20,181 bases of DNA from Oscillospiraceae bacterium (GTDB lineage Bacteria > Bacillota > Clostridia > Saccharofermentanales > Saccharofermentanaceae). How positions within the stretch are numbered: the stretch's first letter is position 1; the number at the start of each line of letters is the position of its first letter. The position numbers and the translations under genes are program-made. The stretch is taken from contig CACXGG010000155.1 in assembly GCA_902767145.1 (NCBI GenBank), forward strand, positions 1 through 20,181. The letters are read 5' to 3'. The notes beneath the pieces are model-generated. The model was not told the origin of the DNA. It saw only the letters and a program-made list of their open reading frames with translations, and ran no database searches. Positions 14,308 through 20,181 of the stretch are shown in pieces.

Positions 14308-15303
14308 ATGGATAAGAATAGTAAAGAAACAACAGTTCAGGAAACAAAGAAGGTCAGGAACATCACACCGGTAGATCTCGATCCGGCGCAGAGGCAGAGA
14401 CTGATCGCAAAGAAGAAAAAGCTCCACAGAAGACGTAAATTACGTGAGTGGGGTCTTTTTACGGGCTACCTTACCCCCAGCCTTGCGGGAGTCATGCTCT
14501 TTTTCTTCCTCCCCCTTCTCATGCTCCTTAAGACTTCCTTCCAGAAGTCTTCCACCAATACGGATTTTATAGGCTTCAGGAACTACGAGAGAGTCCTTAC
14601 AAATGATGCATTCATTTCAGCTTCAAAGAATACACTTGTCTTCGCTCTCCTGGCAGTTCCCCTGGCAGTGCTCCTTTCACTGCTGCTGGCTCTCCTTCTC
14701 AATTCCGGTATCCCCGGAAAGAGCTTTTTCAGGAGTATCCTCCTGAATCCCATGATGGTACCCGTTGCTTCTGTCGTTCTTATCTGGCAGGTATTCTTCA
14801 GCTATAACGGAGTTATCAACGGATGGGAGTGGATCCCGCACCTTTTCGGACACGATAAGATAGACTGGCTCAAATCAGACCAGGCACAGCTCGTTATCCT
14901 GATCATGTTCCTCTGGAAGAACCTGGGTTATAACATGGTCCTTTTCCTGGCGGCTCTCAACAATATCCCTACTGAGATCCTTGAGTCAGCCATGATGGAC
15001 GGTGCCGGCGCATTTAAGAGGTTCTTTGCCATCAAGATGCACTACCTGAGCCCTACGATCTTCTTCGTAGCCATCATGTCCCTCATCAATTCATTTAAGA
15101 TCTTCCGTGAGGTCTACCTTCTTACAGGTGACTACCCTTACGATAACCTTTATATGCTTCAGCATTTCATGAATAACCAGTTCACGCATCTTGATTATTC
15201 CAAGCTCTCCTCGGGAGCCATAATCATGTGTATAGTAATGATCTTTATAGTGGGCGGCCTCTTCTTCTTCGAATCGAAGTTCGATGCCGATGTGGAGGAG
15301 TAA
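14308..15303 (+). CDS. ABC sugar-type permease, MalF/UgpA family
   Basis: 331 residues, an inner component of a type I (carbohydrate-type) ABC importer. After a long basic cytoplasmic tail (residues 1-48, with AKKKKLHRRRKLR) come six hydrophobic helices. The EAA loop that contacts the ATPase is visible at about 223-248: ILESAMMDGAGAFKRFFAIK. The first helix region (GYLTPSLAGVMLFFFLPLLMLL) and FIGFRNYERVL are typical of the family. The start is placed at ATG 14308, with an AGGT SD 10 bases upstream; GTG 14287 and ATG 14290 sit at or before the predicted transcription start. The next gene begins 4 bases after its stop. No ATPase gene is in the window, so a shared MsmX-type ATPase elsewhere is likely. 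The substrate is unknown. Confidence 0.92.
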   Translation: MDKNSKETTVQETKKVRNITPVDLDPAQRQRLIAKKKKLHRRRKLREWGLFTGYLTPSLAGVMLFFFLPLLMLLKTSFQKSSTNTDFIGFRNYERVLTNDAFISASKNTLVFALLAVPLAVLLSLLLALLLNSGIPGKSFFRSILLNPMMVPVASVVLIWQVFFSYNGVINGWEWIPHLFGHDKIDWLKSDQAQLVILIMFLWKNLGYNMVLFLAALNNIPTEILESAMMDGAGAFKRFFAIKMHYLSPTIFFVAIMSLINSFKIFREVYLLTGDYPYDNLYMLQHFMNNQFTHLDYSKLSSGAIIMCIVMIFIVGGLFFFESKFDADVEE

Positions 15304-15307
15304 TGAT

Positions 15308-16363
15308 ATGAACGATCAGTTAAGAGCCCAGAGAAGAAAGCAGGCTACGCTGGCAAGGCGTAACGTTTATATAGAGACACCCAAGACTGAGTCATTCTTC
15401 CAGAAGATGACCCAGGAGGAAAGAGATACATTCTTTGCAAAGGAACGTATCAGATCGGCCAAGGCCATCAAGAGAAGAGCTGTCAAGAAAAAGATCCTTA
15501 TCGGGATCGGACTTCTCTTTGCCATATCGGCAGCACTTCTGGCCATCATCCCGATCTTCTATACTTTCCTTAACTCCTTCATGTCCTCGGCTGAGATATC
15601 CGGCAACTACGGAGTCATCTACCAGAGCCTTTCGGGACATGTAAAGGACGGCGCAAAGTATATGTCCAAGACACCAATACTTCATCTGGTACCCCAGAGG
15701 GTAAGCCTTGAGCAGTATAAGACCCTCATGTTCACGAGTCCCACATATCTGTTCAAGTTCTGGAACTCCATCATCATGGTAGTCCCCATAGTCTTCGGTC
15801 AGATGGTGGTGGCATGTCTTGCATCCTACAGCTTTGCAAGATACAGGAAGAAGAGGAGGGAGGTTCTTTTCTTCTCATACATCATCCTGATGCTCATGCC
15901 CTTCCAGGTAACACTCGTACCTAACTACATGATCGCCGACAAGCTCAATCTTCTTAACACATTCTGGGCGATCATACTCCCGGGTATCTTCTCCACCTTC
16001 AGTATCTTCCTTCTCACGAAGTATATGAGACAGATACCTTCGGCATATATCGAAGCGGCTACCCTTGACGGAGCCACCGAATGGCAGATCTTCACGAAGA
16101 TCGCATTACCTACATGTAAGAGCGCGATATTCGCATTGTCGATATTGCTCTTTATAGATTACTGGAATATGGTCGAACAGCCGATCGTACTCCTGACAGA
16201 CGCAGACAAACAGCCTCTCTCCGTATTCCTGTCACAGATAAATGACGCGGAGATAGGAATCGCATTTGCGGCTTCAGCACTGTACATGATCCCGCCGCTT
16301 CTCATCTTCCTTCGTGGCGAGGAATACCTCGTCGAGGGAATATCGAGATCAGGCGTTAAGTAA
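15308..16363 (+). CDS. ABC sugar-type permease, MalG/UgpE family
   Basis: 351 residues, partner of the preceding permease. A long polar, basic N-terminal tail (1-62) precedes the first helix (63-87). A longer than usual outer loop (about 92-145) leads to FWNSIIMVV, where MalG proteins have their W-NS motif. The EAA loop is well preserved: AYIEAATLDGATEWQIF (247-262), followed by TKIALPTCKSA, where a Pro after the LP is replaced by Lys. The start is ATG 15308, set by GGAGG at 15294-15298 within the end of the previous gene; a reading from 15284 has no SD. It is second in the permease-adaptor operon, with 26 bases to the next gene. Confidence 0.92.
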   Translation: MNDQLRAQRRKQATLARRNVYIETPKTESFFQKMTQEERDTFFAKERIRSAKAIKRRAVKKKILIGIGLLFAISAALLAIIPIFYTFLNSFMSSAEISGNYGVIYQSLSGHVKDGAKYMSKTPILHLVPQRVSLEQYKTLMFTSPTYLFKFWNSIIMVVPIVFGQMVVACLASYSFARYRKKRREVLFFSYIILMLMPFQVTLVPNYMIADKLNLLNTFWAIILPGIFSTFSIFLLTKYMRQIPSAYIEAATLDGATEWQIFTKIALPTCKSAIFALSILLFIDYWNMVEQPIVLLTDADKQPLSVFLSQINDAEIGIAFAASALYMIPPLLIFLRGEEYLVEGISRSGVK

Positions 16364-16389
16364 GGAAAAAGGAAACGGAGGAAAGATAT

Positions 16390-18174
16390 ATGGCAGGCAA
16401 TGGAAAATCAAGGAGATGGGTAGTAAGAGCGATGATATCCTTTGTGGCTATCCTTGCACTTCTCACATTCTTCTCTAACACCATCATGAACATGACTATC
16501 CCTAAGGTAATGGGTGCATATGCGGTGAGAGGAAATCTCTCTTCCACCAACAGCGCCACGGGAATAGTCGAGGCTAATGATAAGACGAATATCAACAGTA
16601 TAGGAGGAAGGACCGTTGATAAGGTCGAGGTCTCCTATCTCGATTACGTCTACGCCGGTGACGTTCTCTATACACTGAAAGAGGTGGAGGACCAGTCATC
16701 CCTTGAGGAACTCCAGGACCAGCTCACAGAGCTCACCAGAGCCCGTGACTATGCGGCCAGGACTCCTGCCGAGACTACAGACTATGTAACTCTCCAGGAA
16801 GCCATCAACACCGCTGAGGACACCCTGAGCCAGGCCAGGGCTACCCTGGAGGCTGCTCAGGATAAGGACGAGACCATAGAAGCTGCCAACGATATCATCA
16901 GCGAAAATTCCACACTTGCCATAACCCTTGCCGCAGAAGTACAGTCGGCGTCGGATACGGTGGAGAGCCTGAGTGCAGAGATCTCAAGACTTGAAAGTGA
17001 GATCACCACAAGAGAGCAGGAGATAGGTATCCTTGTGGATCTTGGTGTCCCCACTCCCACACCTACACCCGTTCCCGGAATCGCATCCGCTTCCCCTGCA
17101 CAGAAGAGGGCTGATGGTGATGCTGATACAACAGATCCCACAGATGAGACGGATCCTACAACGACAACAGAGCCTACCACATCCCCTGAGCCTACGGATA
17201 ATCCTTCCACAGAGAGGATCGGAGAACTCCAGGAGGAGATAGCAGACAGGGAAGAGCAGATCGATGAGCTGGAGGAGCAGCTGGAGGATGCTCAGGACAG
17301 GCTCAACAGTGCATCAGCTTCCCTTGCAGAAGTAAATGCCGCCATCGCAGAGGCAGAGGCTGCACTTGAGGCAGCAGATGCCCTTCCTTCCGTATCTTCC
17401 GCACAGTCCGCCGTTAACCTTGCCCAGGCAAGCGTTACAAACGCCAGGACTACATACAACAATACCCAGATCACCGATGCCATCGCAGCTGACAAGGCTG
17501 CTGATGAGCAGAATGACAGGATCGAGGATATCGCCGAGCTCGAAGAAAAGATCGAGGAGCTGGAAGAGAAGATGACCCTCACTGAGGTCGTCGCTCCCAC
17601 ATCAGGTTATGTCTACAACATCACCATCCAGGACGGAGATGTCATGGAGGACGATAAGACTGTCGTCATGTACATCGTGCCTGACACATCCACATATTCC
17701 GTAACCTTTAAGTTCGATACAATGGTCGCGCAGACCATGGACATCGGCCAGTCCCTTACTGTGGATAAGTACTGGGTAGATGACTGTATCATCACCAACA
17801 TCAAGCCCGACAGCGAAAATCCCAGAGACAGCCGCGAGGTAAAGTGCTCCATCCAGGCTATGTGGGCATGGCCCGGAGAGTCCCTGACAGCAACTGCCGA
17901 CAAGTCTAATGCCGACTATGAACATGTTATTGCCAGCAGTGCCATTATCGAGGATAACGGCGGTACCTTCGTATATGTTATCCAGGAGTCCACTTCTCCC
18001 CTTGGTGACAAGTATGTAGTCAAGAGGGTAAAGGTCGATATCGAAGATACTGACGGAGCTCTTACTGCTATATCAGGAGAGGGCCTCGACGGCAATATGA
18101 TAGTCATACGAAGTGAAGAGCCTCTCCAGGATGGAGACAGGGTAAGGCTCGAAGACTACAGTAACGAATCTTGA
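16390..18174 (+). CDS. HlyD/MacA-type membrane-fusion (adaptor) protein with long coiled-coil hairpin
   Basis: 594 residues. One N-terminal membrane anchor (about 12-30) is followed by a first half-lipoyl strand set (55-98: ATGIVEANDKTNINS, VSYLDYVYAGDVLYTL). Coiled coil 1 covers about 100-215. A Pro/Thr/Asp-rich linker (219-275) replaces the hairpin tip. Coiled coil 2 covers about 276-396 (IGELQEEIADREEQIDELEE). The second half-lipoyl is VVAPTSGYVYNITIQDGD (400-417), then beta-barrel and membrane-proximal parts to the end. In exporters such adaptors join an inner-membrane pump to outer parts; in a Gram-positive there is no TolC, so it may span the wall or extend a substrate path. Strong GGAGG before the ATG; third gene of the operon, followed after 30 bases by a MacB-like ectodomain protein, its usual kind of partner. 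Confidence 0.85.
   Translation: MAGNGKSRRWVVRAMISFVAILALLTFFSNTIMNMTIPKVMGAYAVRGNLSSTNSATGIVEANDKTNINSIGGRTVDKVEVSYLDYVYAGDVLYTLKEVEDQSSLEELQDQLTELTRARDYAARTPAETTDYVTLQEAINTAEDTLSQARATLEAAQDKDETIEAANDIISENSTLAITLAAEVQSASDTVESLSAEISRLESEITTREQEIGILVDLGVPTPTPTPVPGIASASPAQKRADGDADTTDPTDETDPTTTTEPTTSPEPTDNPSTERIGELQEEIADREEQIDELEEQLEDAQDRLNSASASLAEVNAAIAEAEAALEAADALPSVSSAQSAVNLAQASVTNARTTYNNTQITDAIAADKAADEQNDRIEDIAELEEKIEELEEKMTLTEVVAPTSGYVYNITIQDGDVMEDDKTVVMYIVPDTSTYSVTFKFDTMVAQTMDIGQSLTVDKYWVDDCIITNIKPDSENPRDSREVKCSIQAMWAWPGESLTATADKSNADYEHVIASSAIIEDNGGTFVYVIQESTSPLGDKYVVKRVKVDIEDTDGALTAISGEGLDGNMIVIRSEEPLQDGDRVRLEDYSNES
17044..17214 (+). repeat. Low-complexity TP/DP-rich linker coding region
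   Basis: Codes for residues about 219-275 of the adaptor: PTPTPTPVP, then a Ser/Ala stretch, then many Thr, Asp, Pro and Glu. It sits precisely where the two coiled coils should meet, so it replaces the tight hairpin turn with a flexible segment of about 55 residues. A similar linker is encoded in the lipoprotein gene at 19793-19852. Confidence 0.7.
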
Positions 18175-18204
18175 TGTGGATTACTGTCTGAAAGGTAGAT
18201 AGAG

Positions 18205-19461
18205 ATGTCAGTTAAAAGCTGGATAAGAGATTATTTTAAAGAGACAGGGGATATAGGAAAGAGACGATTCAAGAAACTCGTCCTCTCCGCTCCCTTTTGG
18301 GTAATAACCATCGCACTGGCCCTTATCATCACAGGTGTTGTGAGATATACCGTCCTTACGGGCAACAGAGCCGATACAAGGATGGCTGAGGTCTGGAGCC
18401 AGGGTTCGGACACCCCCTACAGGCACGTGGTGGTATATGCCAGAGGCGCCAGAAGGGAAGGACCCACATCTCCGCTGTCTTATATAGACCAGGATGTATC
18501 CCTGAGCAGAAAGGATATCCTTACCATCAGGGATTCTCTTCAGAACATAGTTGATTCCCAGGACAAGGGCAAGAAGGACAAGGGCGTTGATTCAGAAGGC
18601 CGCCCCAAGGACTGGGAGGACTGCTTCTCATCATTCCTGACAGCTTCTGTCACCGAGGTGCTGGGAGATGACGCAGGAAGAAGTCCCATAAGCACCGACA
18701 CACAGGTGGTCGCCATCGAGGGTAACTATCCCGCATTCCATCCCTTCGTATATCTCTCCGGAGGATTCCTTCCCGAGGTTCCCGTGGATCAGGACCAGAT
18801 CGTCTTAAATGATGTACTGGCCTGGAGATTCTTTAATTCCTATGACGTTATAGGCAACAGGGTCTCCATCTTCGGACATGAATTTGTCGTAACCGGAGTA
18901 GTCAAGGAGAATGACAGCTTCATCGATAAGGACTGCGGATCAGGTGAGCCCAGGGCATATATCTATTTCACGGCACTGGAGAAATACGCACCGCTGGATT
19001 CAACTATCCAGACAGATCCCGACGGAGATTCGGAGCAGACCACGGAAACAGAGATCCAGTTTGGCATCAACTGCTATGAGGCAATGCTTCCTGAGATGGT
19101 CAACAATGTTTCCGTGACGGACGTGAAGAATTCCCTTCCCAACTTCAATAACGCTGACCCCAAGCTCTATGTGGTCAGCCAGACAGGAAGGCTCAACATA
19201 TTCAAGGTGTGGGATTATATGCTGCCCATGGGTGAGTCGCAGTCTCTCATAGAAGGATATGAGTTCCCTCTTGGAGAGAGAGCCATCACAGCCACTATAA
19301 GCCGTCTTTTCATCGATATCATCCTGGTACTGGCAGGAACGGCCCTTCTGTTCCTGGGTATCATAATCGCCATCATGAGAGGAAAGAAGTTTGCGGAGAA
19401 TAATATCGTAAATCCCCCTAAGGATGATAAGGTGAAGGAGACAAAAGAAGAACAAAAATGA
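18205..19461 (+). CDS. Two-TM membrane protein with a MacB-like (MacB_PCD) outer domain
   Basis: 418 residues. The topology is a short basic cytoplasmic N-terminus, one helix (about 31-50), an outer domain of about 315 residues, one helix (about 368-391) and a Lys/Glu-rich cytoplasmic tail (KDDKVKETKEEQK). The outer domain contains the MacB periplasmic-core outline: a strand at VYLSGGFLPEVPVDQDQIVLN (a start/insert variant), DVLAWRFFNSYDVIGNRVSI (203-222) and HEFVVTGVVKEND (225-237). True MacB/FtsX permeases have four helices, with two or three after the outer domain. Here only one follows, so this is an ectodomain on two anchors, or a reduced permease. No nucleotide-binding domain is fused or adjacent. 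SD AAAGG. It is the last gene of the operon, ahead of a terminator. Confidence 0.7.
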   Translation: MSVKSWIRDYFKETGDIGKRRFKKLVLSAPFWVITIALALIITGVVRYTVLTGNRADTRMAEVWSQGSDTPYRHVVVYARGARREGPTSPLSYIDQDVSLSRKDILTIRDSLQNIVDSQDKGKKDKGVDSEGRPKDWEDCFSSFLTASVTEVLGDDAGRSPISTDTQVVAIEGNYPAFHPFVYLSGGFLPEVPVDQDQIVLNDVLAWRFFNSYDVIGNRVSIFGHEFVVTGVVKENDSFIDKDCGSGEPRAYIYFTALEKYAPLDSTIQTDPDGDSEQTTETEIQFGINCYEAMLPEMVNNVSVTDVKNSLPNFNNADPKLYVVSQTGRLNIFKVWDYMLPMGESQSLIEGYEFPLGERAITATISRLFIDIILVLAGTALLFLGIIIAIMRGKKFAENNIVNPPKDDKVKETKEEQK

Positions 19462-19483
19462 CTCTTATTTGAAACATAAAAAC

Positions 19484-19530
19484 AATGCCGGAAAAGTATA
19501 ATCTTTATATGATGTACTTTCCGGCATTTT
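19484..19530 (+). terminator. Rho-independent terminator of the permease-adaptor operon
   Basis: AATGCCGGAAAAGTA (19484-19498) pairs with TACTTTCCGGCATT (19515-19528), with one bulged A, around a 16-base loop, and ends in TTTTAGCTTTT. A perfect TATAAT (19497-19502) lies in the 5' arm and loop, with TTGAAA 22 bases upstream. The same stretch may therefore also carry a promoter for the downstream lipoprotein gene. Confidence 0.8.
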
Positions 19531-19558
19531 AGCTTTTCGGGAACGGAGGTCTATATTT

Positions 19559-20181
19559 ATGATTAATAATAAAATTAAACTATTGATATCATGCGTGGCA
19601 GCATCTGTACTCCTTGCAGCATGTTCCATGGATCTTGACAGGGCAGGAAGTGCCTTCTACGATCTCGGCAATAATCTGAACAATGCCGTTGAAGGAGAAG
19701 AGGATGAGGAGGATGAGGAGCCCGCTGAGACTGCCGCTCCCACCGAGACAGCTGAAACTTCAGAGGAGACAGAGCCGTCAGAGACTGATCCTGTACCCAC
19801 AGCTACTCCCGCTCCCACATCTACACCTGTACCTACAGCTACTCCCGCACCCGAAAGAGTAGATCTTTCCGAACTTACAGAAGATACTATCTCCGACGGC
19901 ATCACCGTAGAGGATGAAGCTTTTGAAGAACACTATGTGGACGGAAGCGATACTACCGTCGCATCCTTCTCAGGAAACAGGATCCTGGTACAGATCGCTG
20001 ACGCACCTAATGTACAGACATCAGTAAACCTGCTCCTTGACGGATTCTACCAGGAGGCTGCAGGTCTTTATGCAAGATATACCAACGAGGCCCTTTCAGA
20101 GGTTGCCCTTGAAGGCGGAACAGTAGTCCTTCCTTCCGATGACGAAGAGCAGGATGAGGATACACAGGAGACAGAAGAGAC
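19559..20181 (+). CDS. Lipoprotein with Glu-rich and TP-repeat linker, 3' end outside window
   Basis: Open from ATG 19559 to the window edge (207 complete codons). A strong SD, GGAGG, lies at 19545-19549. The signal peptide MINNKIKLLISCVAASVLLAACS has a clear lipobox (LAAC, Cys22). Next come an acidic run (GEEDEEDEEPAE), a linker of PTATPAPTSTP type (residues about 79-98) and the beginning of a folded domain (DAPNVQTSVNLLLDGFYQEAAGLYARY), then another acidic patch (DDEEQDEDTQETEE) at the edge. I do not recognise the domain. A role as an outer-face partner of the transport locus is possible from position, but it lies beyond a terminator and may be a separate unit. Confidence 0.85.
   Translation, partial: MINNKIKLLISCVAASVLLAACSMDLDRAGSAFYDLGNNLNNAVEGEEDEEDEEPAETAAPTETAETSEETEPSETDPVPTATPAPTSTPVPTATPAPERVDLSELTEDTISDGITVEDEAFEEHYVDGSDTTVASFSGNRILVQIADAPNVQTSVNLLLDGFYQEAAGLYARYTNEALSEVALEGGTVVLPSDDEEQDEDTQETEE
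19793..19852 (+). repeat. Short direct repeat encoding the TP-rich linker
   Basis: A 20-base unit at 19793-19812 recurs at 19829-19848 with one mismatch (offset 36 bases). Both copies encode VPTATPAP. It forms the flexible spacer between the membrane-anchored N-terminus and the folded part of the lipoprotein. Confidence 0.75.

Noticed and set aside
16857..17210. Minus-strand Ser/Val/Gly-rich ORF opposite the adaptor linker
   Set aside because: It is the antisense of the TP/DP-rich linker, with low complexity, no SD and no known domain.
19657..19905. Minus-strand ORF rich in Val, Gly and Ser opposite the lipoprotein
   Set aside because: It is a shadow of the Glu- and TP-rich region; the plus-strand frame has a lipobox, a strong SD and stays open to the window edge.

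Overview
The window looks like chromosomal DNA of an anaerobic Bacillota, most likely class Clostridia (Lachnospiraceae or a relative). The clues are moderate GC with many AGA/AGG arginine codons, GGAGG-type ribosome binding sites, sigma-A style promoters (TTGAAA-N17-TATAAT at 4713 and TTGACT-N17-TATGAT on the minus strand at 5872), lipoprotein signal peptides, and solute-binding proteins tethered as lipoproteins. This placement is inferred from gene style; no 16S or other marker is present. I see no tRNA or rRNA gene, insertion sequence, prophage or CRISPR array. No stretch longer than about 180 bases lacks a gene.

Left part (1-7000), mostly housekeeping. The C-terminal end of a small membrane protein is followed by a strong two-way terminator. 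Next is a minus-strand operon of two G3E (CobW/COG0523) GTPases. One carries a spectacular His/Asp/Cys metal-binding insert; the other is a GTPase fused to a YcgQ-like (TIGR03943/DUF1980) domain. Together they suggest zinc or other metal-ion handling. Divergent from them, and tightly overlapping, are a PAP2 phosphatase, a tRNA-dihydrouridine synthase and a TMEM198/DUF4203-like membrane protein. A 178-base gap then holds a near-consensus promoter with no gene in front of it, a candidate small RNA. A minus-strand glycerate-type dehydrogenase and a divergent, orphan CbiG-like protein follow, with their promoters back to back.

Right part (7022-20181), an envelope transport locus. Three tandem genes encode oversized lipoproteins (731, 814 and 810 residues). 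Each has an unusual N-terminal beta-rich domain of roughly 310-360 residues followed by a solute-binding-protein domain. A terminator separates them from a second operon with two MalF/MalG-type permeases, an HlyD/MFP-type adaptor with a long coiled-coil hairpin, and a two-TM protein whose outer domain resembles the MacB periplasmic core. After another terminator comes a lipoprotein gene that runs off the window. No ATPase is encoded here.

The most interesting object is this right-hand locus. It mixes parts of a type I sugar importer (binding proteins and permeases) with parts normally found in MacA/MacB-type exporters (adaptor and MacB ectodomain), but lacks both an ATPase and the FtsX-like membrane core. 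Whether they form one machine is inference from gene order only.
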